A stretch of DNA of 64,000 nt from Spiroplasma cantharicola (GTDB lineage Bacteria > Bacillota_I > Bacilli_A > Mycoplasmatales > Mycoplasmataceae): the NCBI RefSeq assembly GCF_001281045.1, contig NZ_CP012622.1, positions 1 to 64,000 on the forward strand, given 5' to 3'. The notes beneath the pieces are model-generated. The model did not search any database. It saw only the letters and a list, made by a program, of their open reading frames with translations, and was not told where the DNA came from. The translations under genes and the position numbers were made by a program. Below, piece after piece: positions 52,985 through 64,000 of this stretch. Positions within the stretch are counted from its first letter, which is position 1; each line of letters starts with the position of its first letter.

Positions 52985-53539
52985 ATGGTCAAGCAATCTT
53001 TAATTAATAATTGAGCAACAGCAATTTGTGAACTAGCTGTTGAACAAAAAAAAGCCAAATCATTTACAAAAACTTTAGAAGAATTAAAAAACATATTTGA
53101 GTTAAATCAAGAAGCTATATATTTTTTATCAAATAAATTTATTGATATTAAAACTAGAATAAAATTTATTGAAAAAATTTTTCAAAAAGACTTAGAACCA
53201 TTACTTTTAAATTGTTTAAAGTTAATTGCTGAAAGAGAAATATTTTCGCAAATAGAATATATTTTAAATGCTTCAATAAAAAAATTATGAGAAAGTTTAG
53301 AGATTAAAAAGGGAATAATTTACTCAACATTAAAAATTGATCAAAAATATATTTCTACAATTGAAGAAAAAATAAAAAATAAAATAAATCAAAATATAAA
53401 ATTAGAAAATAAAATTGATAGTTCTTTAATTGCAGGTATTAGAATTGAAGTTGCCAATAATATATTTGATTTTTCTTTAAAAGGTAAAGTTGAAGATATG
53501 AAAAATATTATTTTAGAAAATAGAGAGCAGAGGTCATAA
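52985..53539 (+). CDS. atpH: ATP synthase subunit delta
   Basis: Delta joins the b stalk to the top of F1. The 184-aa protein was not visible as one frame because two TGA Trp codons fall inside. It has an N-terminal helical bundle ([18 protein letters not shown]) and the C-terminal [18 protein letters not shown] motif that is conserved in delta subunits. The RBS region is weak (TTAGTTAA). It stands between atpF and atpA. Confidence 0.9.
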
Positions 53540-53540
53540 T

Positions 53541-55115
53541 ATGTCACTTAAGATAAATGAAATATCAGAAGTTATAAAAAAGCAAATTAAAGAATATGGA
53601 AAAAATATTATTCAATCACAAGAAGGTACTGTGGCAAGTATTGGTGATGGTGTTGCTCTTTTATTTGGACTTGAAGATGTTATGATGGGTGAACTTTTAA
53701 TTTTCTCAAATGATATTTATGGAATGGCTCTTAATTTAGAAGAAGGTGCTGTTGGTGCTGTTATTATGGGCGATGATTCAAAAATTCGTCAAGGTGATAA
53801 AGTAATTAGAACTTGTAAAGTTGTTGAAACGCCAGTTGGCGATGCTCTTTTAGGAAGAGTTTTAAATGGAATGGGTTTACCTATTGATGGTAATGGTCCC
53901 TTAAAAAATAAAAAATTTGCCCCAGTTGAAAAAATTGCTTCTGGTGTTATGTCAAGAAAATCAGTAAATCAACCAATGGAAACTGGTATTATGTCAATTG
54001 ATTCAATAATACCAATTGGAAAAGGTCAAAGAGAATTAATAATTGGAGATAGACAAACAGGTAAAACTGCTATTGCTATTGACGCAATTATTAATCAAAA
54101 GGGCAAAAATGTAAAATGTATCTATGTAGCTATTGGACAAAAAGAGTCAACAGTTGCCCAAGTTGTTGAAAAATTAAAGCAAGCAGGATCAATGGAATAT
54201 ACAACAGTGATTTCAGCGTCGGCAAGTGAATCAGCACCAATTCAATATATTGCTCCCTATACAGGAGTTTCAATAGCTGAAGAGTGAATGTCTAAAGGTG
54301 ATGATGTTTTAATTATTTATGATGACCTATCAAAACATGCAATTGCATATAGAACTTTGTCATTACTTCTAAGAAGGCCACCAGGACGTGAAGCATACCC
54401 AGGAGATGTATTTTATTTACATTCAAGACTACTTGAAAGAGCAGCAAGAGTAAATGAAAACTTTGGAGGTGGCAGCATTACAGCCTTACCAATTGTTGAA
54501 ACTCAAGCTGGTGATATATCAGCATATATTCCAACTAATGTAATTTCAATTACAGATGGTCAAATTTTTTTATCAGAACAATTATTTAACTCAGGAATTA
54601 GACCAGCTGTTGATACTGGGTTATCAGTTTCAAGAGTAGGTTCTGCTGCACAAATTAAAGCAGTTAAACAAGTTGCTGGAACTTTAAAATTAGAATTGGC
54701 TCAATATTATGAATTGCAATCATTTGCTAAATTTGGAAGTGATTTAGATGAAACAACAAAAGAAACATTAAACCATGGACAAAAAATTGTTGAACTATTA
54801 AAACAAAGACAATATAAACCAGTTGCTCAAATTGATCAAGCAATTTTATTATTATCAATTAAAGAGAGATTAATTAAATGATTGCCTTTAAGTGAAATGA
54901 TTAACTTTAAAGAAGCTGTCTTTTATCATTTTGAAAATGATAAAAACGCTAAGGCCCTTAGAAAAATGCTAGATGCACAAAAAGAGTTTAGCGATAATTT
55001 ATATGCATGTGTAAAATCTCAATTAATATTGGTTTTAAAAAACATTACTTCAAAATTAAAAGGTTATAAAATTGAAGACTATGGTAAAAACGAAGAATAT
55101 GAAAGTTTAAATTAG
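53541..55115 (+). CDS. atpA: ATP synthase subunit alpha
   Basis: Alpha is the regulatory nucleotide-binding subunit of F1. The 524-aa protein is split by TGA codons at 54285 and 54879 in the standard code. Walker A GDRQTGKT is at residues 169-176, and the [20 protein letters not shown] and [17 protein letters not shown] segments are typical. It starts one base after the atpH stop. Confidence 0.97.
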
Positions 55116-55116
55116 T

Positions 55117-57376
<2,260 letters not shown>

Positions 57377-57377
<1 letters not shown>

Positions 57378-57664
57378 TGCAATTAACTAAATTGAAAATT
57401 ATTACACCTGATGGTGTATACATAGATGATTTAGAAGTAGAATATGCAAATGTAAAAACTTCAGATGGACAAATAACAGTTTATGCTAATCATACATCAA
57501 TAGTTTCAACACTTTTAATTGGTGATATGAAATATGAAATAGATGGAGCTAAAAAATATATTCATCTTCATAGGGGAATAATTAGAGTATCAAAAGATCA
57601 AATTAAAATATTAACTCAAAGACTTTATGAAGTTGATGAGAAGGGTCAAAGAATTAAAAAATAA
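57377..57664 (+). CDS. atpC: ATP synthase subunit epsilon, beta-sandwich only
   Basis: Epsilon links gamma to the c-ring. The 95-aa product contains the N-terminal beta-sandwich (TKLKIITPDGVYIDD, TVYANHTSIVSTL, LHRGIIRVS) but ends directly afterwards, lacking the C-terminal two-helix domain that in E. coli and Bacillus regulates ATPase activity (usual length 130-138 aa). The following bases are a terminator, so the truncation is not a frameshift. Coupled to atpD. Confidence 0.92.
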
Positions 57665-57703
57665 AAACAGAGATTTTAAGAAAGTTCTTGAATCTCTGTT
57701 TTT
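57663..57703. terminator. Bidirectional terminator between atpC and the exonuclease gene
   Basis: A 13-bp arm at 57663-57675 pairs exactly with 57691-57703, with further pairing inside (AAGAA/TTCTT). It has A's on one side and T's on the other, so it ends transcription from both strands. The minus-strand stop codon (57676-57678) lies inside the loop. Confidence 0.88.
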
Positions 57704-58605
57704 ATTTTTTCTCTATAGCTAACTTGTTGTTTTACTTTATCTTCTATCATTTTAGTAAAGGCCCACATTTTTTCTCTTTTTAGAAAACCCATAAATCTTA
57801 TATAGTTTATTCTTAGTGGTTTAAAATTAATTCTACCTATATCAACATTTTTTAATATTTTTGCAATCTGTTTATTCATTAAAACCTTTTCCTTGCAAAG
57901 CTCAAGTTTTTTTCTTTGCTCTTCAGGAAAGTCATTTAAATTTTTATAAATATTTTCTACACAGCCATATTTAGCAACTAGCTTAGTTGCAGTATTATAG
58001 TGCATTCCTCTAACACCTTTTATATTGTCAGATTGATCTCCTAGTAAAGATTTTATATCTGGTATTTGACAAGGTTTACATCCAAATTTTTCAAATACCT
58101 CTTTTTTTGTTATTATTTCTTGTTTACATTTTTTTGATTGTTGCGAAACAACTTTTACATCGTCGCAAACTAATTGATATGTATCTTTATCGTTTGAAAC
58201 TATTTCAACTTTGTATCCCAATTTAACAGCGATTCTAGATATAGTACCCATTATATCATCACCTTCATATTTAACTTTTTCATATCATGGAATATTTGCA
58301 GCTGTTAAAAAATCTCTAACCAGTTGCATTTGAGGAATTAAATCTGAAGGTGTTTCTTTTCTTGTTGCTTTATATTCGGGATATATTTCTTTTCTTCAGC
58401 ATTCTTTTCCTACATCAAATGTAACCAATACAGTATGATATTCATTTGACTGTACTAATTGGAAAACATTTGCCACAAATACATAGACAGCATTAATTAA
58501 AACACCATCTCTATTTATAGCAACTTTTTTTCTTTTTAAACTTCCATAATAACCCTTGTGAAGAAGATGATAACCATCTATAATCACAACTTTTTTCTTG
58601 TCCAT
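57676..58605 (-). CDS. 5'-3' exonuclease (Pol I N-terminal domain type)
   Basis: This is a free-standing flap/5'-3' exonuclease of 309 aa, corresponding to the N-terminal domain of DNA polymerase I; it removes RNA primers. It has the metal-binding acidic residues in VVIIDGYHLLH, VTFDVG, YEGDDIMG and SNDKDTYQL, and the helix-hairpin-helix GDQSDNIKGVRG. Codons TGA encode Trp in WRKEIYPEYKA. I prefer ATG at 58605 (7 bases after GGAG) over ATG at 58611. It is in one minus-strand operon with yigZ. Confidence 0.93.
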
Positions 58606-58617
58606 TGTCATTCTCCT

Positions 58618-59214
58618 TTAATAATACCCTTGCTTAATTTTTAAAATATTTATTTTATCTTTAATAAAATCTAATTTTTTAATTTCATCTAGTTTGAATT
58701 GTGCAGTGACTAAATCGTTAGCATATGTATAATTAACTTCTTCTGCTTTTTTTATTAAAAATAAATTAATAATTTTAATATCTGCAATTTTAAAATTGAT
58801 TTCTATTTGATTTAGAAGTCTTAACTTTTTAAATTCGCTTTCCTTAATTATTTCAATTGCTGAATTAGTATAGGCTTTTTGTAATCCACCTGTTCCTAAT
58901 TTTATTCCACCATAATATCTTTTAACAAATATTATAATATCAGTGACATTATTTACCTCAATTAGTTTTAGTAATGGTTCACCAGCAGTTCCGTTAGGTT
59001 CACCATCATTGTTATATCCATAATTTAATCCATCATGGCCATACTTAAAAGCATAACAATTATGAGTTGCACTCTTATCACTATGTTTTTTTATAAAATT
59101 TTCTAATTCAGTTTTATTTGTTACTTTTGAAATATAGGTAATGAATCTTGATTTCTTAGTTAAGAAGCTTCTGGTTATAATATTTTTACTGATTAATGTT
59201 TTTAAAATTATCAT
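58618..59214 (-). CDS. YigZ/IMPACT family protein
   Basis: The 198-aa protein belongs to the YigZ/UPF0029 (IMPACT) family, thought to act near ribosomes or in translational control. Signatures are ATHNCYAFKYG, NDGEPNGTAGEPLL and RYYGGIKLGTGGLQKAY. The C-terminal half is the small ferredoxin-like domain. RBS GGTGG precedes ATG 59214. It lies upstream of the exonuclease gene, whose RBS overlaps its stop, so both are co-transcribed. Function in mollicutes is not known. Confidence 0.9.
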   Translation of the reverse strand: MIILKTLISKNIITRSFLTKKSRFITYISKVTNKTELENFIKKHSDKSATHNCYAFKYGHDGLNYGYNNDGEPNGTAGEPLLKLIEVNNVTDIIIFVKRYYGGIKLGTGGLQKAYTNSAIEIIKESEFKKLRLLNQIEINFKIADIKIINLFLIKKAEEVNYTYANDLVTAQFKLDEIKKLDFIKDKINILKIKQGYY

Positions 59215-59336
59215 AACTTTACCACCAATTATTTTACTCTTATATTAAAGAAAAACAAAGTTTTTATTTAAATAATTTTAGATTATTTAAATGGAAAAAA
59301 TTATATTATTTTTAAAAAAACTGGAAAAAATATTGG

Positions 59337-59352
59337 TTTTTTTTTTTTTTTT
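59337..59352. repeat. Homopolymer of 16 T
   Basis: An uninterrupted run of 16 T on the + strand lies in the 188-base divergent spacer, 50 bases before the start of the TauE/SafE-like gene. Its length makes replication slippage likely. No firm promoter elements are identified around it. Confidence 0.95.
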
Positions 59353-59402
59353 ATATCATAAAGGTGGTTATAGAAAGTTCTATAACCATAGAAAGAAAAA
59401 AG

Positions 59403-60545
59403 ATGAGAAAAGAAGATATTAAAGTTAATGAAGAAGAAGCTCAGTTACTTTTATCATCGCAAGAACATAAGAAAAAATTTGCAAGATGAATGCTATTTTT
59501 TTCAATTGCAATGGTAGCAACTGTAATATCAATTTTAATAAATTATCTAGTTTTTTTCCCTTGACAAAATCCTGGGAAAGTTATTTGACAAGGTGAGCAA
59601 TTAATTGCTTTTATAATTTGTATATTTTTATTATTATCAGCGGTTGTATTCAGCATAATTTACTTTTGATTTACATTAAAAGTTAAGCATGATGATATAA
59701 ATCAAAAAGAAAAAGCAATTTTAGCAATTGGTTTTACTGGCGGATTTACAGATACAATCGGAGTTGGCTCTTTTGGAGTTATTACTGGTTTATTAAAAGG
59801 AACAAAAGCAATTAAAGATGACACAAAACTACCTGGTACATTAAATGTAGCTTTAGGTGTTAGTGCCTTAATAGAATCAGCTTTATTTGTTGGTTCTATC
59901 CAAGTTAATATTGCAACCTTATTAATTTTAGTTATAGCAATTATTTGCGGAACTTTTGTTGGTTCGCTATTTGTATCAAAAATAAAAGATCAAACATCTA
60001 TAAAAATTATTATGGGAGTAGCTTTATTTTTTGTAGCTATATTAATGATTTTAACTCACCCACAAGTGAATGTAATTAGCACATCAAATATTGGTGATAA
60101 AACATCTCTAATGGATAAACCGTGAAGAATTATTGTTGGAACAATTGTATTTTTCTTTTTAGGAATGATCCAATCATTTGGAATTGGTTTATATGCACCA
60201 GCAATGGCTACACTTTCATTTTTAGGATTACAACAAGAAGTAGTATTTCCAATAATGGCTTGTGGTTCAGCATTATGTATGTTACCAGCAGCACATACTT
60301 TTATAAAAAGAAAAAAATATTTACAGCAAACATCCAATCTTATTATGATATCTGCAATTTTTGGAGTCGTCTGTTCATTTCTACTAATCTTTGTAGGACT
60401 GCAAATGGGAGCAGGAATGGATAAAAGAACTTTTGATATAGTTCTTAAATGATTAGCAATAGCTGTTATATTTTATGTCTCAATATCTATGTTAGTTGAA
60501 TTTTATTTAATTAAAAAAAGACAAAAAATAAATAAAGGAGAATAG
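59403..60545 (+). CDS. TauE/SafE-like membrane protein
   Basis: This 380-aa protein has about nine hydrophobic helices after an acidic N-terminal 30 residues. The segment AIGFTGGFTDTIGVGSFGVITG, and a second similar half with FFFLGMIQSFGIGLYAPAM, resemble the duplicated TauE/SafE (DUF81) anion exporter fold. Substrate unknown; family members export sulfite, sulfoacetate or other organic anions. Several TGA Trp codons are read through, so the gene has no long standard-code frame. The start ATG 59403 has only a weak A/G-rich RBS. The stop is 1 base from the next ATG, implying coupling with kbl. Confidence 0.75.
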
Positions 60546-60546
60546 A

Positions 60547-61737
60547 ATGGATTTATATAATCGTTTAGAAAAAGAATTAAAAATTAGAAAAGAAGATAAA
60601 CTTTATAACATTATCAAAATATTAGAGGGTGCTCAAAGCGATATTGTCAAAATTAATAATAAGGATTTTTTGAATATGTGTTCAAATAATTATTTAGGTT
60701 TTGCAAATGACCCGATTACTGTGAAAGCTATTAAAGAGGCAGTTGATAAATATGGGGTAGGTCCTGGAGCAGTAAGATCAATTTCTGGTAGTTATTCTGT
60801 TCATAGTGAATTTGAAAGAGTTTTAGCTGATTTTAAGAAATCAGAAGATGCTTTAGTTGTTCAAAGTGGTTTTCAAGCCAATACAGGTTTAATACCCACA
60901 ATTACAACAGAAGAGGACTTGATTATTTCTGATGAATTAAATCATGCTTCAATCATTGATGGTATTCGTTTATCAAAAGCAAAAAGAGCAGTTTATAAAC
61001 ACTGTGATATGGAAGATTTAGAAAAAATATTAAAAGAAAATTCTAATAAAGTAAATGGAAACATTTTTATTATTACAGATGGTGTATTTTCAATGGACGG
61101 TGATATTGCACCATTAGATAAAATTAGTGTTTTGGCAAAAAAATATAATGCTTATAGTATTGTTGATGATGCACATGGTGAAGGAGTATTAGGACCAAAT
61201 GGTCAAGGCTCAATTGCTCACTTTGGTCTTGAAGGAAAAATTGATATTGAAGTTGGAACATTATCAAAAGCATATGGATTAGTTGGTGGTTTCATTTGTG
61301 GTAAATCAGTACTAATTGAATATCTAAAACAAAAATCAAGAGTCTTTTTATTTTCATCATCATTACAAACAGGGATTTGCTATGCTGGGATAAAAATTGT
61401 AAAGGAAATGCAAAAGTCAAATGAAAGAATTAAAAAACTTTGAGAAAACACTAAGCATATTCAAAATAAATTTATTGAAAATGGTTATTCAATTGGTACT
61501 ACAAAAACTCCAATAACACCATTTATGGTTGGAGAAGAGGCAATAGCAACAGAATTAACTAAAATATTATTTGAAAAACAAATTTTAGTTTCTCCAATTA
61601 TTTATCCAACAGTTGCAAAAGGAAAAGCAAGAATAAGATTAATGATTTCTTCTTTACATTCAAAAGAAGAATTAGATAAAGTATACAAAATTATTACAGA
61701 AGAGTTTGAAAAAATTAAAACAAAAGGAGATAAATAG
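60547..61737 (+). CDS. kbl: Glycine C-acetyltransferase (2-amino-3-ketobutyrate CoA ligase)
   Basis: Kbl splits 2-amino-3-ketobutyrate with CoA into glycine and acetyl-CoA. The 396-aa PLP enzyme of the alpha-oxoamine synthase family has FLNMCSNNYLGFAN, SGSYSVHSEFE, DDAHGEGVLG and the PLP lysine (Lys241) in GTLSKAYG. BioF-like acyltransferases are close relatives, but the adjacent threonine dehydrogenase supports Kbl. One TGA Trp at 61441 is read through. It starts one base after the membrane-protein stop and ends two bases before tdh. Confidence 0.92.
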
Positions 61738-61739
61738 AT

Positions 61740-62705
61740 ATGAAAAAAGTTTTAATTACAGGAGCTTTAGGACAGATAGGTTCAGAATTAGTTTCACGTT
61801 TAAGAAAAGATTTAGGAATAGATAATGTTATAGCAACAGATATAAGAAAACTTGATGATAATTTTATTTGTGATGAAGGTATTTTTGAAAAATTAGATGT
61901 AACTGATTATAATTCATTTTTAAAGTTAGCCAAAGATAATAAAGTAGATACAATTGTTCATTTGGCTGCCTTACTTTCTGCAACTGCAGAAAAAAATCCC
62001 AAATTCGCTTGAGATTTAAATATGACTGGTTTAATGAATGCTTTAGAAATAGCAAAAGAATTAAAAACTAAATTCTTTGCTCCTTCTTCAATAGCTGCAT
62101 ATGGACCAGATGCACAACCAGATAATACTCCACAAGATACTGTTATGAACCCTACAACAATGTATGGTGTGACAAAAGTTGCAGGAGAATTATTAGAAAA
62201 TTATTATAATAGAAAATATAATGTTGATTCAAGATCAGTAAGATTTCCAGGTTTAATTTCATATAAAGTAGAACCAGGTGGAGGAACTACTGATTATGCT
62301 GTAGATATTTATTATCAAGCTTTATTAACTGGTAAATACGAGTGTTATATTGATAAAGGTACAAAAATGGATATGATGTATATGGATGATGCAATTGATG
62401 CGATTGTTAAATTGATGAATGCAGATGAAAAAAGATTAGTTCATAGAAACTCATTTAATATAACTGCAATGTCTTTTGCACCAGAAGAAATTTTTGAATC
62501 AATTAAAAAATATATTCCAAATTTCAAAATGGAGTATAAAGTAGATCCTGTTCGTCAAAAAATAGCAGAATCTTGACCGAATAGTATTGATGATAGTTGT
62601 GCAAGAAAAGAATGAGATTTTAATCCTAAATTTGATTTAGACTCAATGACAAAAGAGATGTTAGAAAAATTAGAGCAAAAATTAAAAGCAGAAGGAAAAA
62701 TTTAA
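61740..62705 (+). CDS. L-threonine 3-dehydrogenase, SDR (epimerase-like) type
   Basis: This 321-aa NAD-dependent enzyme is an extended SDR with Rossmann motif ITGALGQIGSELV, the HLAAL loop and the catalytic YxxxK (MYGVTKVAGE). The C-terminal half matches SDR-type threonine dehydrogenases, which oxidise threonine to 2-amino-3-ketobutyrate, the substrate of Kbl. The alternative, a nucleotide-sugar epimerase, is less likely given the neighbour. Two or more TGA Trp occur. RBS AAAGGAG is in the end of kbl. Confidence 0.88.
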
Positions 62706-62718
62706 TATTAAAAACTCG

Positions 62719-62746
62719 AAACCTTGATAGTATATCAAGGTTTTTA
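62719..62746 (+). terminator. Rho-independent terminator after the threonine dehydrogenase gene
   Basis: AAACCTTGATA at 62719-62729 pairs with TATCAAGGTTT at 62733-62743 over a 3-nt loop with a T tail. Confidence 0.9.
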
Positions 62747-62750
62747 TTAG

Positions 62751-62838
62751 TATAATTATCTTGTTAAATAATTATCATATAAAAGAATATAGACAATAAT
62801 GTCTCAACGATTTAAAAATTAAATTCTTTTATTTTTTG
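62751..62838 (+). other. Structured intergenic segment, possible small RNA
   Basis: A TATAAT at 62751-62756 is followed by nested inverted repeats: ATAAAAGAAT (62779-62788) with ATTCTTTTAT (62823-62832), and inside it AGACA (62791-62795) with TGTCT (62800-62804). The outer stem is followed by a T-rich stretch. It could be a short RNA with a terminator-like end, or an element before secA. No known RNA family is recognised. Confidence 0.3.
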
Positions 62839-62869
62839 TTTATAACTTTCTATTTGACGATAATAATTG

Positions 62870-62875
62870 TATAAT
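62870..62875 (+). promoter_or_regulatory. Putative -10 element of secA
   Basis: TATAAT lies 41 bases upstream of the secA ATG. A TTGACG at 62854-62859 is only 10 bp away and cannot serve as the -35, so this is a -10-only call. Confidence 0.4.
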
Positions 62876-62916
62876 CATAGAGATTTTTGACTTAGCAAAA
62901 AAAGGAGTAGTTTTTA

Positions 62917-64000
62917 ATGGCAAGAGATAAATCAATAGTTAAGAAGCATGGTAAAATAGCAGATGAAATTATTTCACTAGAAGCTGATTATGAGAAATTA
63001 AGTGAAGCTGATTTATTAAATAAAACACAAGAATTTAAAGAAAGATTAGCTAATGGTGAAACTTTAGACGATCTTTTAGTTGAAGCTTTTGCAGTAGTTA
63101 GAGAAGTTGCATTTAGAGTTTTAAAACTAAAAGCTTATAAAGTTCAATTAATTGGGGCAATAATTTTACACCAAGGAGATATTGCTGAGATGAGAACCGG
63201 GGAAGGTAAAACTTTAACTGGTCTTTTTCCTGCTTATTTAAATGCATTATCTGGACAAGGAGTTCACGTTGTTACTGTTAATGAATATTTATCACGAAGA
63301 GATAGTGAAATTAACGGTCAAGTTTATGACATGCTAGGGATTAGTGTTGGACTAAATGGTAGGGATCTTTCAAAAGAACAAAAGAGAAATGCTTATGCAA
63401 AAGATATAACTTATACAACTAACTCAGAATTAGGTTTTGATTATTTAAGAGATAATATGGTTTATCGTCTAGACCAAAAAGTTCAAAGAAAACTTAATTT
63501 TGCAATTATTGATGAGGCTGACTCAATACTTATTGATGAGGCAAGAACTCCATTAATTATTTCTGGTGGAAGTCAAAATAGAATTAATTTATATAAAGCA
63601 GCAGATGCTTTTTCTAAATCATTAGATGAAAAAACAGATATTGAAATTGATTTAGAATCAAAACAAGTTTATTTAATTGAACCAGGAATTCAAAAAGCAC
63701 ATAAATTCTTTAGTATTGATAACTTGTTTGATTTTAGAAACACTGAAGTATTTCACTTAATTATGAATGCTTTAAAAGCAATGTTTACTTTTAAAAAAGA
63801 AGTTGAATATACTGTTCAGGGTAATGAGATTATTTTAATTGATCAATTTACAGGAAGAACAATGCCAGGTAGAGCATATAGTGATGGTTTACAACAAGCT
63901 TTACAAGCAAAAGAAGATGTTGAAATTGAAGAAGAAACAACAACACTAGCAACAATAACTTATCAAAATTTTTATAGACTTTATAATAAACTTTCAGGAA
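62917..64000 (+). CDS. secA: Protein translocase ATPase SecA (3' end outside window)
   Basis: SecA drives preproteins through SecYEG. The visible 361 codons are the N-terminal nucleotide-binding domain 1 and the start of the crosslinking domain. Walker A RTGEGKT is at about residues 93-99, with VNEYLSRRD, SELGFDYLRDNM and the Walker B IIDEADSILIDEARTPLI. No stop codon is reached. RBS AAAGGAG precedes ATG 62917. The start MARDKSIVKKHGKIADE is shorter than in E. coli but usual for mollicutes. Confidence 0.96.
   Translation, partial: MARDKSIVKKHGKIADEIISLEADYEKLSEADLLNKTQEFKERLANGETLDDLLVEAFAVVREVAFRVLKLKAYKVQLIGAIILHQGDIAEMRTGEGKTLTGLFPAYLNALSGQGVHVVTVNEYLSRRDSEINGQVYDMLGISVGLNGRDLSKEQKRNAYAKDITYTTNSELGFDYLRDNMVYRLDQKVQRKLNFAIIDEADSILIDEARTPLIISGGSQNRINLYKAADAFSKSLDEKTDIEIDLESKQVYLIEPGIQKAHKFFSIDNLFDFRNTEVFHLIMNALKAMFTFKKEVEYTVQGNEIILIDQFTGRTMPGRAYSDGLQQALQAKEDVEIEEETTTLATITYQNFYRLYNKLSG

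Noticed and set aside
62854..62875. TTGACG and TATAAT as a full secA promoter
   Set aside because: The spacing is only 10 bp, too short for a -35/-10 pair; only the -10 is listed.

Overview
The window is from a wall-less, AT-rich mollicute of the Spiroplasma/Mesoplasma/Entomoplasma group. TGA is read as tryptophan throughout: nearly every long gene has in-frame TGA codons at conserved Trp positions, while only a few Trp codons are TGG. Other supporting signs are a Spiroplasma-type lipoprotein signal peptide ending in a lipobox Cys, a 5'-3' exonuclease encoded as a separate protein, Asn at the rifampicin-pocket His site of RpoB, and an MG406-type gene at the head of the ATP synthase operon. 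Position 1 is the dnaA start codon, so the window covers one side of the chromosomal origin. Almost all genes point away from it on the + strand; only 57676-59214 runs the other way. I found no rRNA, tRNA, CRISPR array, insertion sequence or prophage.

Layout. 1-8279: dnaA, a small origin-like spacer with a perfect DnaA box, dnaN, gyrB, gyrA, serS. 8273-8362: two perfect 16-bp parS (ParB-binding) sites, each inside a longer perfect palindrome. 8400-8478: SRP RNA. 8505-14669: a coupled replication, repair and tRNA-modification cluster (tadA, dnaX, recR, tmk, holB, a tRNA1(Val) methyltransferase, tilS). 14707-23181: ftsH, hslO, an ABC ATPase, a DUF1904-like protein, dusB, lysS, an AsnA-like class II synthetase relative, ispD. 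23293-26426: rpsF-ssb-rpsR, rplI, dnaB. 26486-29639: a lipoprotein and a Gln/Pro/Tyr-rich, coiled-coil, acidic protein; these are the least conserved genes here. 29639-33948: ung, an ECF S component, cysS, rlmB, a divergent SigH-like sigma factor.

33976-49480 is the rpmG-secE-nusG-rplKA-rplJL-rpoBC region. It is interrupted by a cyclophilin gene, a HAD hydrolase, a MerR regulator with an aldo/keto reductase, hpt, and a Vat/CatB-type acetyltransferase. The rplJL transcript has an L10-type leader ending in an attenuator. 49560-57664 holds rpiB, upp and a complete F1Fo ATP synthase operon (atpIBEFHAGDC). A shared bidirectional terminator separates it from a minus-strand pair (5'-3' exonuclease, YigZ). 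59403-62705 is a three-gene unit of a TauE/SafE-like membrane protein, glycine C-acetyltransferase and an SDR-type threonine dehydrogenase. secA begins at 62917 and runs off the end.

The most notable signals are the parS sites in palindromes next to serS, the MerR-type promoter with a 19-bp spacer and central dyad, the SigH-like gene kept in its ancestral place, the AsnA relative with altered motifs, and the lipoprotein/scaffold-like pair. I did not find convincing evidence of a wholly new multi-gene system. Functions are assigned from recognisable motifs and gene order without database searches.
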